A stretch of DNA of 64,000 bases from contig NZ_JAIUDA010000011.1 in the NCBI RefSeq assembly GCF_020179835.1, positions 1-64,000 of the forward strand, written 5' to 3'. The notes under the pieces are model-generated. The model saw only the letters and a list, made by a program, of their open reading frames with translations, was not told the DNA's origin and did not search any database. The position numbers and the translations under genes were made by a program. Shown here in pieces: positions 17,886 to 26,481 of the stretch; positions within the stretch are counted from its first letter, which is position 1, and the number at the start of each line of letters is the position of its first letter. This DNA comes from Pantoea sp. alder81. GTDB taxonomy: Bacteria; Pseudomonadota; Gammaproteobacteria; Enterobacterales; Enterobacteriaceae.

Positions 17886-19169
17886 TCAGATCGACAGACG
17901 CAGCGCGAGCGCGGCGAGCGTAACGGTCAGCACCGGCAGCGTCATGACGATGCCGACCCGGAAGTAGTAACCCCAGCTGATACGGATGTTTTTCTGTGAC
18001 AGCACGTGCAGCCATAGGAGTGTTGCCAGGCTGCCAATTGGCGTGATTTTTGGCCCAAGATCGCAGCCGATAATGTTGGCGTAAATCATGGCCTCACGCA
18101 CGAGACCCTGTGCCGAACTGGCATTAATGGAAAGCGCGCCAATCAGCACCGTGGGCATGTTGTTCATGACGGATGAGAGGAGGGCGGTGAGATACCCGGT
18201 TCCCATCGCCGCCTCCCAGACGCCCGAAGCGGAGAAATCGTTGAGCAGCGTGGTCAGATACGCCGTCAGTCCGGCATTACGCAGCCCGTAGACCACCAGG
18301 TACATGCCCAGTGAAAATACCACTATCTGCCAGGGCGCATTGCGCAGCACCTTGCGGGTATCAATCACGTGGCCGCGCCGCGCGACCAGCCAGAGGATCA
18401 GTGCGCCGACAGCCGCGACCAGGCTCACCGGCACGCCGAGCGGTTCCAGCGCAAAGAAGCCAGCCAGCAGCAAAATGAGCACCACCCACCCGGTGCGAAA
18501 CGTGCTGATATCGTGGATGGCGTCGCGTGGCGCTTTGAGCTTCGCCTCGTCATACTTTGCCGGGATTTCCTTTCGGAAAAACAGGTGCAGCATAATGAGC
18601 GTCGCCAGCACCGAAGCAATATTGACCGGCACCATAACCGACGCGTAATCACGGAATCCCAGATGGAAGAAGTCCGCCGAAACAATATTGACCAGGTTGG
18701 ACACGATAAGCGGCAGACTGGACGTATCGGCGATAAAACCCGCCGCCATGACGAACGCCAGGGTCGCACCCCGGCTGAATCCAAGCGCCAGAAGCATGGC
18801 AATCACGATCGGCGTCAGTATCAGCGCCGCACCATCATTCGCAAACAGCGCTGCCACCGACGCGCCCAGCAGCACGATATACGTGAACAGCAGCTTTCCG
18901 CTGCCGCCACCCCAGCGCGCTACGTGCAGCGCTGCCCACTCAAAAAATCCTGACTCATCCAGCAGCAGGCTGATGATGATCACCGCAATGAACGTGGCCG
19001 TGGCGTTCCAGACTATCTGCCAGACCACGGGAATATCCCCCATGTGTACCACGCCCGTAATCAACGCCAGCGCGGCTCCGGCCACCGCGCTCCATCCGAT
19101 GCTGAGCCCGCGCGGCTGCCAGATGACGAACACCAGGGTGAGAATAAAAATTGCGCCTGCCAGCAGCAT
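17886..19169 (-). CDS. arsB: Arsenite efflux pump ArsB
   Basis: A 427-aa arsenite/antimonite antiporter of the inner membrane with about 12 predicted helices. It starts MLLAGAIFILTLVFVIWQP and contains the family segments FLEWAALHVARWG-like (residues 73-86), ANDGAALILTPIVIAMLL (about 112-130) and SSVMNNMPTVLIGALSI (about 330-346). The length is as in plasmid R773 and chromosomal ArsB. It follows arsR and precedes arsC. It could use proton motive force alone, since no arsA ATPase gene is present. Confidence 0.95.
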   Translation of the reverse strand: MLLAGAIFILTLVFVIWQPRGLSIGWSAVAGAALALITGVVHMGDIPVVWQIVWNATATFIAVIIISLLLDESGFFEWAALHVARWGGGSGKLLFTYIVLLGASVAALFANDGAALILTPIVIAMLLALGFSRGATLAFVMAAGFIADTSSLPLIVSNLVNIVSADFFHLGFRDYASVMVPVNIASVLATLIMLHLFFRKEIPAKYDEAKLKAPRDAIHDISTFRTGWVVLILLLAGFFALEPLGVPVSLVAAVGALILWLVARRGHVIDTRKVLRNAPWQIVVFSLGMYLVVYGLRNAGLTAYLTTLLNDFSASGVWEAAMGTGYLTALLSSVMNNMPTVLIGALSINASSAQGLVREAMIYANIIGCDLGPKITPIGSLATLLWLHVLSQKNIRISWGYYFRVGIVMTLPVLTVTLAALALRLSI

Positions 19170-19201
19170 GCTGCCTCCTTTTTAATTAACTAATGCCAAA
19201 T

Positions 19202-19221
19202 ATATTCGAATAAACGAATAT
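19202..19221. promoter_or_regulatory. Inverted repeat between arsR and arsB
   Basis: ATATTCG (19202-19208) and CGAATAT (19215-19221) form a 7-bp inverted repeat with a 6-bp spacer, in the arsR-arsB gap. The half-site ATATTCG also occurs in the ars promoter region, so ArsR may bind both. Confidence 0.5.
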
Positions 19222-19237
19222 GTATGGCTAAAATTTT

Positions 19238-19591
19238 TTACAGGCAGACAGCCCTGCCGTTAGTGGTTGCATGATTGAGCTGTGAATGACCCGCCAGGTT
19301 GCGGATTACGTCACGCTGACTCAGCCACGCCTGTTCAATGACAGTGGCCGCCCATGCAGGCATATGTGGGGAGAGCCGATAGTGGATCCACTTGCCGTCG
19401 CGTCGATCGCTGAGTAATCCGCTGGAGCGCAACATGGCGAGGTGACGGGAAATTTTTGGCTGTGGAAGTTTCAGCGCGCCGGTGAGTTCACACACGCAAA
19501 GCTCGCCCTTCTCTTTCAGCAGTAGCACCAGCGTCAGGCGGGTTTCATCCGAAAGGCTTTTGAACAGTTGTAATGGCGTCAGAGATAACAT
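19238..19591 (-). CDS. arsR: Arsenic-responsive repressor ArsR
   Basis: A 117-aa ArsR/SmtB repressor. The arsenite-binding site is CVCEL (about residue 32-36; the Cys pair sits at the start of the recognition region as in R773 ArsR). The winged helix-turn-helix is GALKLPQPKISRHLAMLRSSGLL (about 40-62) with the wing DRRDGKWIHYRL. The start at 19591 (MLSLTPLQLFKSLSDETRL) matches the usual beginning of the family; an upstream in-frame Met at 19636 is less likely. It should repress the arsRBC operon until arsenite or antimonite binds. Confidence 0.93.
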   Translation of the reverse strand: MLSLTPLQLFKSLSDETRLTLVLLLKEKGELCVCELTGALKLPQPKISRHLAMLRSSGLLSDRRDGKWIHYRLSPHMPAWAATVIEQAWLSQRDVIRNLAGHSQLNHATTNGRAVCL

Positions 19592-19645
19592 GTTGGTTCC
19601 CGCTCCAGGATGCTCTAAGGGTAGTTGATAGAGCATAGTCTAAAA

Positions 19646-19667
19646 ACATATTCGATAAAAGGTATGT
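19646..19667 (-). promoter_or_regulatory. Probable ArsR operator upstream of arsR
   Basis: ACATA and TATGT form an imperfect dyad around TTCGATAAAAGG, about 55 bp upstream of the arsR start. It shares CATATTCG with the repeat at 19202. Confidence 0.45.
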
Positions 19668-19774
19668 GACTCACTCTAGAGCTATCTTTACTGAACGGGA
19701 AATCTGGCCTGCTCCGCTTCGATTCCGGCACAGGCAAGTCAGCCATCACCGCGTCTGGCCTGTTGCAGCCCGGT

Positions 19775-21898
19775 TCACCCTCCAGGCTTAACGGCCAGTC
19801 TTTTAAGGGCCTGATCTATTTTTTCGGCATCATTCTCTACAATCGCTTTTTCATCGGCGGTGAGAGGGACTTCTTCAAGGTAACGTTTTACTGAGGCTTT
19901 ACTTTCCAGTATCAGCCCGCGCGCGCTGTCTTTGAGCAGGTTAAAATCACAGCCGATGCAGGCCATCCGGTGCTGACAGCTGCTCCAGAACGGGTTGGTG
20001 CAGTAGGAATCGCCCAAATCATAGTAGGTCGCGGGGCCGGTCAGGCTGGCGGCTTCCGGATCGTGGTCAATCAGTACGCTTATCATGTGTGCGACCCTGT
20101 CTGCTTTGACAAACGAGGCTGCCAGCTGAGTCGGGCGGATGCGGAGATAGTGCATGGTGGACTGGGGCGTTGAGTGCCCGGTCCACTGCATCAGTTCGTA
20201 CAGCGACATCCCCTGCGGAACGCTCGCCAGCGCGGTCACTGCGGAGGCCCGCCCCCGGTGGCTGGTGATTGTGCCACCGCTGTCCTCTACGGGGACGCCG
20301 GCTCTTGCACACAGTATCGGTATCAGCGTGCGGTTCATGATAGCGCTGCCTGCGGGCTTCCCCCGGTACTGAAACAGAAGCCGGACTTTCTCACCGGTCC
20401 GTTCATCAGCCAGCATGGCCTGTTCTGTCGGGCGTTCGGCCAGCCAGGTATCGACATATTTTTTCACCACGGCTGCCACGGGTTTAACATAGGCTTTTGA
20501 GGTCTTTCCGGCGGGAATATGCAGGTAGCACAGGGTCCCGGCAGGAATAACGCTACCGTCATCTTTCACTATTTCATCTGCCTGCGGCGCGATACACCCT
20601 GTGGTCAGGCGGAGCAGCTCGTTTTTCCGCAGCCCTGCATGGGTCCAGATCACGGCCATCGCCTGCAGCATGGCCAGCGGATAATGGATTTCAGTGAGCA
20701 GGTCTTCCTGGCGCAGATTCAGGCTGGCCCAGATGAGCTTCAGCCAGACCGGATCGTCGATAACCCGTGGATTGACGCCGCGACGGAACAGAGGCGAGTC
20801 CGGCGTGGAAAGATGACGGGCAGGGCTGAAGCGCAGTCGCCCCCAGCCCCAGTTTTCATAATCGATCATAAAGCGGCGCAATGAGTAGATAAAATGCGCC
20901 CTTGAATGCGGCATCATGGGTTCGCCGGAACGTATCGATTTACGGGTGCCTCTTTCCGTGCCCAGCTGAAGCTCATCCACGTTCATCCGGCCCACCGCCG
21001 CAATAAAGCTGGCGCAGGTTTCCATCGTCCAGTCAGCTGGTTCCCGAACCTGTGGATGCTCCCTTGCCAGCCAGAGACCGCAGCGCAGAATAAAGCTGTA
21101 CTGGCTTTCCCGGGTGCGCGGTCTCAGCACTGACGTTTCCCGCCAGCGCCGACACCAGTGCACCCAGACGGGATCGATTCCTTCGACCGGCTTTTCATAC
21201 CACTTCGTATAGTTTCGCATCCTCATCGGGGCGCTGAAGATGCCCAGCGCAGCAAGCCCGTGTGAGACCCGGCCGACGTAACGGGATGTCGCGTTATCGA
21301 TGCTGTTCTGTGCCTGCCAGAGCAGTTCGGTCGTAAACGTCTCAAGCCGGGGATCCCTGTTCATTATCATCAGCATGGCCAGTACGCCGGATGTGTGCTG
21401 TTTCTGGCTTCCCGCGGCATACCCCAGTGACGTCAGCGTATCGGTCAGCCGGTGCAGCTCCTGATAATAAAAACGCTGACCGAAGATGGCGCAGGCGTAG
21501 AGGGCGGGTTTCCGGATATCAGGGAGGCTGAGCGTGTCATGCAGACCACCCAGGTGCCAGGCAAAGGCGGCCATCAAAGGACGACCCTCCCTGACTTCCC
21601 GGCAGAGCGTCTGCCAGCGTTCCTGTGGCCAGCACCAGCAGGGCGCGCCGGATAAATGCATTTCGCGCAGCAGTCTTGCCATAACAAGGCCGGCGATTTT
21701 GCTGCTGCATCCGCTTGCGGCGGCAATATCGGTCAGCGGCCTGATAAGGTCCGGCGCAGGCTTCATCCGTAACATGCCGGACCGGCTGTGAGAGCTGGCC
21801 AGCGCCGTCCGCTCATCGGAAGTCAGTGACGTTTCAAGCCGGTATTCAGCAATGCTGAAGGCACGCCAGCTGATTCCTGTCGGTGTGCTTGTGCTCAT
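19775..21898 (-). CDS. Large tyrosine recombinase with C-terminal Cys/His motif (Tn554 TnpB-like)
   Basis: A 707-aa site-specific recombinase. Residues 1-400 are an extended DNA-binding region; the catalytic core holds THAGLRKNELLRL (Arg, about 421), TSHRGRASAVTAL (HxxR-like, about 555), WTGHSTPQSTMHYLRI (His and the nucleophile Tyr, about 583-592). The C-terminus has a probable zinc motif (CTNPFWSSCQHRMACIGC, about 640-657) and a helical tail. This layout resembles TnpB of Tn554-type transposons. It starts one base after the stop of the 336-aa recombinase with AGGAG upstream, so the two are co-expressed. The downstream neighbour is the ars operon in the same orientation. Confidence 0.82.
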   Translation of the reverse strand: MSTSTPTGISWRAFSIAEYRLETSLTSDERTALASSHSRSGMLRMKPAPDLIRPLTDIAAASGCSSKIAGLVMARLLREMHLSGAPCWCWPQERWQTLCREVREGRPLMAAFAWHLGGLHDTLSLPDIRKPALYACAIFGQRFYYQELHRLTDTLTSLGYAAGSQKQHTSGVLAMLMIMNRDPRLETFTTELLWQAQNSIDNATSRYVGRVSHGLAALGIFSAPMRMRNYTKWYEKPVEGIDPVWVHWCRRWRETSVLRPRTRESQYSFILRCGLWLAREHPQVREPADWTMETCASFIAAVGRMNVDELQLGTERGTRKSIRSGEPMMPHSRAHFIYSLRRFMIDYENWGWGRLRFSPARHLSTPDSPLFRRGVNPRVIDDPVWLKLIWASLNLRQEDLLTEIHYPLAMLQAMAVIWTHAGLRKNELLRLTTGCIAPQADEIVKDDGSVIPAGTLCYLHIPAGKTSKAYVKPVAAVVKKYVDTWLAERPTEQAMLADERTGEKVRLLFQYRGKPAGSAIMNRTLIPILCARAGVPVEDSGGTITSHRGRASAVTALASVPQGMSLYELMQWTGHSTPQSTMHYLRIRPTQLAASFVKADRVAHMISVLIDHDPEAASLTGPATYYDLGDSYCTNPFWSSCQHRMACIGCDFNLLKDSARGLILESKASVKRYLEEVPLTADEKAIVENDAEKIDQALKRLAVKPGG

Positions 21899-21899
21899 G

Positions 21900-22910
21900 T
21901 TAATTCTCCTGGCTGAAAATGAGGTTCGCCATTCTGATATCTGCCGTTTCTATCGCGCCCGCCATCCTGGCGGCGAGATCCCTCCCGGAAAGGTGGATGT
22001 AAATCTGGGTAGTCCCTGGATCGCGATGTCCCGCATAGGTAGCCAGCTCGTGCAGCTTCCAGCCTGCGCGGGCCAGATGTGTGAGGCGAAGGTGACGGAA
22101 GGTATGCGTTGATATGTCCGGTAGCCCTGAAACCAGCGCCCAGTTCCGTACCGTTTTGCTCCAGGTCCAGAAGGAAAGCGGTGCGCCCTGATTACGGTCG
22201 GACTCAGAACGGAACAGAGCACCTCCTGAGATCCCTTCCCGCTTCATCTGCAAAAGATGGGCCGCCAGCACGGGCGCCACGGCCGGGCTGTAGCAGACGA
22301 TGCGTTCACGCCGGCTCTTGGTGGTTTCTGCCCGGATACGGATAAGCCGGTGAGCAAAGTCGAGGTCGTCGACACGCAATGAGACAATTTCAGAGCGCCG
22401 CAGCGCTCCGTAGTAGGTTAATGCCAGCATCAGGCGGTCACGAAGCGAGGATGAGGCAGCATGAAAAAGAAAAGCCTGCCACTGCGCATCGTCAGGGAGC
22501 CGTGGCAATTTCACGACACGGGGAACCAGCCCTCTGCCGGAGCTCAGCATGCCAGGCGTGCCGGAGCGGGGCAGCGGATTCACCAGACAGAGGTCCTGGT
22601 ACATCAGAAAGTCATACCAGAGGCGGATCGCTGACAGGCGCAGCTGGAGCGTGGCGCTGGCCACGGGAAAGGGCATACCGGGTAACTGAGGGCTGATGTA
22701 GGCGGCCAGATCTTCAAACCGGGCCTTTTCAGGTTCAATTCTGTTCTGACCGCAGAACGCAAAATAATGGCTGAGGGCATTGCGGTAGGCGGTAAGCGTG
22801 GCCTGCGCCCGGCCCATATCGGATAGCTGTACACCCAAATTGTGGACAACCCATGCTTTGCAGGTAAGGCGCAGAATTAACTGCGCCTGCGATGCCGTGT
22901 GGCTCCTCAA
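21900..22910 (-). CDS. Tyrosine recombinase (Tn554 TnpA-like), first of a pair
   Basis: A 336-aa XerC/D-like recombinase. The N-terminal SAM-like core-binding domain covers about residues 30-120; the catalytic residues are Arg in YYGALRRSEIVSL (about 173), HTFRHLRLTH (about 279), GHRDPGTTQIYIHL (His about 304, Tyr about 312). The reading frame opens with TTG and has no clear ribosome site, so the true start may be internal. It forms a two-recombinase module with the 707-aa protein. In Tn554 the order is tnpA-tnpB-tnpC; no tnpC-like gene is found here. Confidence 0.82.
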   Translation of the reverse strand: MRSHTASQAQLILRLTCKAWVVHNLGVQLSDMGRAQATLTAYRNALSHYFAFCGQNRIEPEKARFEDLAAYISPQLPGMPFPVASATLQLRLSAIRLWYDFLMYQDLCLVNPLPRSGTPGMLSSGRGLVPRVVKLPRLPDDAQWQAFLFHAASSSLRDRLMLALTYYGALRRSEIVSLRVDDLDFAHRLIRIRAETTKSRRERIVCYSPAVAPVLAAHLLQMKREGISGGALFRSESDRNQGAPLSFWTWSKTVRNWALVSGLPDISTHTFRHLRLTHLARAGWKLHELATYAGHRDPGTTQIYIHLSGRDLAARMAGAIETADIRMANLIFSQEN

Positions 22911-23905
22911 TATTGGGGAGCAACTAAGTCAATACTCTTTCACTACATGATGCTGGCCTCTGGCGCGCTGCCATGCTTCGCACTAAGCCTAACGTCGTCC
23001 TGTCCCAAGCCTTTCAGGCCATCTGGTGGCTAAAGCTGACGCAGAAAATTTTGGCAACAGATTCAGGCTAAAAGCTTTATTTGCAACCGGTAACTGACCG
23101 CGAGTGCAGAGGGGAGTGGGGTGTTTCCGGTTTATCTGCGCCTGACGCACTTGAAAATTCGCCGCGTCACGATCGATATTCTCAGCCCGGGTGGCAAATT
23201 CCCTTTCTGGCACGGGCTTATCCCTGCAACGCTCGATCACACCAGCCTGTTCATTCTGAATACCGAACGCTTCTAGCCGAAGGCCATTGTCCATCTGCTC
23301 ACGCAGACAGAAAAAATGGTATTTGCGGGCATCACGCCTGCGGAAGTTGTGGCAGTAGTGTGCAAAAGGGGAGGGCGAACATGCACACAACATCGTTGAA
23401 GACTTCAATGGCGTCAAGCATCTACACGCAGTGGCAAAAGGTATGCAGCCTGTAAAATGTGGCGCAAAGTTCTGCATATCCAATTGACGCAGCTGGCTTG
23501 AAATGAAATATGACAGCGCTTCCGTATCGGCTACAGCATTACTGACTCTGGCAGAAATTGTTTTACAGTTTGGAACCGCAGCGCCGGAATTTACGTGAAG
23601 GCGATGCTGCACCGGGCGGAGGCGTAGGAAATGCATATCTGCGAAGCAGAAACGGCACTGGTTACAAACGGCTGCTGTTAAAGAGCAGCGTACAGTACAC
23701 TAACAGCATTCTGTGAGATTAATGGGTAACAGGTCATATCTGTAGCGCTTTCATATTCATAAATTTCTAACTTAGCGGCTAACCTCATATTTTTTATAAA
23801 TTTGACTAATTCAACCTCTAATATATTTTCAGATAATATCCATAGGTTGCTAGAATAATTATTGTTTTAGGGTTTAAGGTTGTTTTTTCGGACGGTAACT
23901 ATTAA
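22911..23905. other. About 1 kb without a supported gene, probable degraded element
   Basis: Both strands have medium-length open frames (minus strand 22989-23636; plus strand 23081-23455), but neither has a ribosome site, recognisable domain or normal composition. Short plus-strand stretches interrupted by stops (for example 23499-23595) look like a decayed coding sequence. It may be the remnant flank of the recombinase-borne element. Confidence 0.4.
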
Positions 23906-23932
23906 GGGTGGGGTGAATTTTAGTACCCACCC
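23906..23932 (-). terminator. Hairpin after the 211-aa membrane protein gene
   Basis: GGGTGGG (23906-23912) and CCCACCC (23926-23932) form a 7-bp stem just past the stop of the minus-strand gene. The T tract is poor. Confidence 0.4.
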
Positions 23933-23945
23933 CACTGAGTAACCT

Positions 23946-24581
23946 TTAATTTTCCAGGTTGTTTATGATGTTGTTATAATGATTAAAGCTACTCAGTACA
24001 GGGTAATTTATTAGACATCGTGCATACAGAAAAATCATAAACAAGGATATTAATCCTGTTGCCAGTGCCATTGGTAATTGCTCTCTTGATTCAGAAAATG
24101 AAAATGCGGCTTGAGAAAATATGATTGATAGGGTTATATATAAGATAACTAGTAAGGCACCTTTGTTTCTTTTTCTACAGAATCGAGGTCGGCTAAGAGA
24201 TAGGGTGGTGTTTGTAATTGAAGAGTTTATAACTGTTACTTCTTGGTCTAAACAGTCAACTACTGTTCTTACAGAAATTTCCTTTTTTATGTCTATGTCA
24301 GAGTTCTTCTTCAGGATATGCAGCATTAAAGAAGCAAGCTTGGTATCTCTCAATTTTGTCAATTCAAAAAGCACTTGTGACTTGAGTTTCTGCTTTGCAA
24401 CTTCTTTAGCATCTAACAATTCTCCATTGCTATCCTCAAGTGAGGATATTTCCTTGTAGACAGATATTCTTTCATTCGAAAATTTTTTCAACCTTCCATG
24501 AATTCCAAAGAAAAAGTTAACTGCTGCTATAAATATGGTGACAGTTAAAGTCAGTAAGGTGGCATTGCTTATATTGTCCAT
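23946..24581 (-). CDS. Hypothetical membrane protein
   Basis: A 211-aa protein with one N-terminal membrane helix (LLTLTVTIFIAAVNFFFGI, residues 9-27), a basic, helical cytoplasmic middle part (about 30-140; FSNERISVYKEISSLEDSNGE and many Lys) and two C-terminal helices (GALLVILYITLSIIFSQAA, about 141-159; ALATGLISLFMIFLYARCL, about 172-190). It has a strong ribosome site (AAAGGAG). The gene is AT-rich and stands alone between structured regions. I recognise no family. A membrane protein with this layout could be an effector of phage exclusion, but that is only a guess. Confidence 0.6.
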   Translation of the reverse strand: MDNISNATLLTLTVTIFIAAVNFFFGIHGRLKKFSNERISVYKEISSLEDSNGELLDAKEVAKQKLKSQVLFELTKLRDTKLASLMLHILKKNSDIDIKKEISVRTVVDCLDQEVTVINSSITNTTLSLSRPRFCRKRNKGALLVILYITLSIIFSQAAFSFSESREQLPMALATGLISLFMIFLYARCLINYPVLSSFNHYNNIINNLEN

Positions 24582-24683
24582 TTTTTCTCCTTTAAATTAT
24601 TAACATGAATCCGGATTTCAACGTAAATATTAGATCTGTTTTGACATCGGTGCTGTAGTATTGATATCGTTCACATGCACTAC

Positions 24684-24856
24684 GTCGCCAACTGGCGACC
24701 CACCAATGGTTCAATAGCTTGAGAGGACCGCCTTCGGGGTAGCTGCTAAAAACACTCCTGCAGCCTGAAAGGGAGAACACACCAGTGTGGTACATCTGCT
24801 CGCTCCTGGAAGCAGATATCGTCAATAATGCGCACCTACGACGCGACGATGGGGGT
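24684..24856 (+). ncRNA. STAXI-like structured element, copy 1
   Basis: This is one of three copies (also 26482 and 46031). Helix 1 is GGTTC (24708-24712)/GGACC (24725-24729); a UUCG tetraloop sequence follows (24733-24736). Helix 2 is GCTGC (24742)/GCAGC (24760), with CTCC in its loop (24755) able to pair GGAG (24772), an H-type pseudoknot. Helix 3 is ATCTGCT (24794)/AGCAGAT (24811), whose loop TCGC can pair GCGA (24843). An extra GTCGCCA/TGGCGAC hairpin precedes it (24684-24699). Helix 1 and 2 bases differ between copies but stay paired. It may act as RNA or as single-stranded DNA during plasmid entry. The integrase gene lies 660 bp downstream. Confidence 0.6.
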
Positions 24857-25047
24857 TTCTTAAACATACCAACGCAGGGCTTTTTTACGCTTCTTGCTCT
24901 CAGATAAAGCGTCCACAACGATGCTTTACTTCACTTCCGTTATGAATTTTTCAGGGATACGCCCTGAGCTGCATACGACTTTTGCAATGACGCATAAGCC
25001 CATTTGGAACATTTGGGTGCTTGCAGAAGATGCATTAGGAGCATAAA

Positions 25048-25101
25048 GCTGCGCGCGTCACTTTGGTTCGAGTGAAACGAGAACAAAGTGACGCGCGCAG
25101 C
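25048..25101. repeat. Perfect 18-bp inverted repeat (long hairpin)
   Basis: GCTGCGCGCGTCACTTTG (25048-25065) is exactly complementary to 25084-25101, with an 18-nt loop. The hairpin is flanked by direct repeats of GCATAA (25041 and 25102). There is no T tract, so it is not a usual terminator. It lies between STAXI-like copy 1 and the structured region before the integrase. Confidence 0.85.
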
Positions 25102-25256
25102 GCATAACGACCAAACCCACGTACAGTGCGGTTTTCAGCAGGCCGGTACAATCTGACGTGCACGTATTACGTGTTTTCAGGTGCTCAACTGGCTATATAT
25201 CAACCATGACGCGACGTTAACGAACAACCCGTTAAGGGCGTTTTATTAAAAGGAGA

Positions 25257-25496
25257 ATGATCGACTCGGTATCGATGGCGACATCAGGAAACTGGTGTAC
25301 GGAGGCAGACTGACTAACGTCAGCACGGCGCAAGCCGCAAACAGGTCAGAGACCTGGGGAGCCTCGCAAGAACTCAACATTTCGCCGCCCCGATGCACAG
25401 ATACCAGTCGAGACGCAGGAAGCGCAAAAGCAACCGTGTCATCGGGGAAGAGATGTACAGAGTCATACAGCTGTTGGTTTTGTGGGCCAACACCTG
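25257..25496 (+). ncRNA. Highly structured RNA-like region, HEARO/omega-RNA-like, upstream of integrase
   Basis: Starting next to ATGA (25257-25260) there are eight consecutive stems. They are ATCGA/TCGAT (25260, 25272); ACATCAG-GAAA-CTGGTGT (25281-25298); a multibranch closing stem GAGGC/GCCTC (25302, 25361) that encloses CTGAC-TAAC-GTCAG, CGGC-GCAA-GCCG and CAGGTC-AGA-GACCTG; CCCCGATG/CATCGGGG (25388, 25440); and TGTTGG/CCAACA (25472, 25487) with outer CAG/CTG. Two loops are GNRA tetraloops. HEARO RNAs (omega-RNAs of IscB) are of this size, lie directly upstream of an ORF and insert next to ATGA/GTGA; here the ORF is an integrase, not IscB. A long leader of the integrase mRNA is the alternative. 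Confidence 0.5.
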
Positions 25497-25518
25497 TGGA
25501 TTCTGAAGGAGATATACA

Positions 25519-26412
25519 GTGGCTGGAAAATTAAGTAAGCAGCTCGTTACGCTCGCACGCCAGGGCGGAGGAAGTTTTAAAACAGTTTCTGATCGTTCAA
25601 AGATTGCCAGCCGCTTTTCGGATCGACTGGCAACCCTTAATATTCAGATTCGGGAAGTAAGCCATATTAAGACCAAACATATCGAAAACTATATTCGAAG
25701 TCGTCAGGATGAAAATATATCGTCCAGAACGTTGCAAAATGAAATGGCCGCATTACGTTCAATCCTTTCACAGGGAGGGCGTAACGTTCTGGCTAATCCT
25801 GCACATGAAAAACTGAGCAATCAGGCGTTGAATATTTCTGGTGCCAGCAGAGAAGGGACTAAAGTCGCCATTTCTGATGAGCGTCTTAAAGAAATTATAT
25901 CGACCGTGTCAGAAAAAGATCGTGGAATCGCTTTAGGCATTCATCTGGCAAGATATATTGGTCTCAGGGCAGAAGAAACTGTTCAGTCAGCAAAGTCACT
26001 CAATACGTGGCGAAAAAATTTGCTTGCCGGTGAAAATACTGTTCGCGTTGTATTCGGATCTAAAGGAGGACGTCCGCGTGATGCGACTATATTTGAAAGA
26101 GATAAGGTTATCGCTTTATTAAATGAGGCCATTCGTTATGTGGATGATAATAACGGTAAGTTAGTCGACAAGCCAACGCTTCATCAGGCGCTTGACCGCT
26201 ATCATAATGTATTACGTGAAAGTGGAATGACGGGAATACATGCGCCGCACAGTCTCAGGTACGCTTATTCTCAGGACGCCGTAAATCATCATCTAGAAAA
26301 TGGCATGAGCCGAAAAGAGGCTGAGGCTTTAGTGTCGATGGATCTTGGACACGGTGACGGTCGCGGAGATTATGTTGCGCGTGTTTATAACCGCGTTGAC
26401 GAAACCGGTTAA
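25519..26412 (+). CDS. Plasmid integrase, tyrosine recombinase family
   Basis: A 297-aa tyrosine recombinase of a type common on enterobacterial plasmids and ICEs. The N-terminal domain is residues 1-110 (GGGSFKTVSDRSKIASRF ... RTLQNEMAALRSIL); the core has ARYIGLRAEETVQ (Arg, about 152), HSLRYAYSQD (HxxR, about 249-252), LGHGDGRGDYVARVY (His about 277, Tyr about 290). It starts with GTG at 25519, with GAAGGAG eight bases upstream, directly after a structured region. Function may be resolution or integration at a site not identified here. STAXI-like elements flank it on both sides. Confidence 0.85.
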   Translation: MAGKLSKQLVTLARQGGGSFKTVSDRSKIASRFSDRLATLNIQIREVSHIKTKHIENYIRSRQDENISSRTLQNEMAALRSILSQGGRNVLANPAHEKLSNQALNISGASREGTKVAISDERLKEIISTVSEKDRGIALGIHLARYIGLRAEETVQSAKSLNTWRKNLLAGENTVRVVFGSKGGRPRDATIFERDKVIALLNEAIRYVDDNNGKLVDKPTLHQALDRYHNVLRESGMTGIHAPHSLRYAYSQDAVNHHLENGMSRKEAEALVSMDLGHGDGRGDYVARVYNRVDETG

Positions 26413-26481
26413 TAACGGGGTCTTGTAATTTTCCTCAAACAGGCGCTATTATTTAATCGCTTCTTACGTTGTCTTAGGACA

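Noticed and set aside
18088..19185. Plus-strand open frames up to 194 codons within arsB
   Set aside because: Shadows of the arsB gene.
20174..22696. Plus-strand open frames of 75-121 codons
   Set aside because: They lie antisense to two recombinase genes with full catalytic motifs.
22989..23636. 215-codon open frame on the minus strand
   Set aside because: No ribosome site, no recognisable domain and unusual composition; probably chance in a decayed region.
25048..25101. Integron attC site
   Set aside because: A long hairpin is there, but the expected GTTRRRY/RYYYAAC core sites are not in the right places.
25257..25496. Group II or group I intron
   Set aside because: No domain V-like hairpin, no intron-encoded protein and no interrupted gene were seen.
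25295..25534. 79-codon open frame over the structured region before the integrase
   Set aside because: The sequence is made of nested hairpins, and the frame overlaps the integrase start in another frame; a protein is unlikely.
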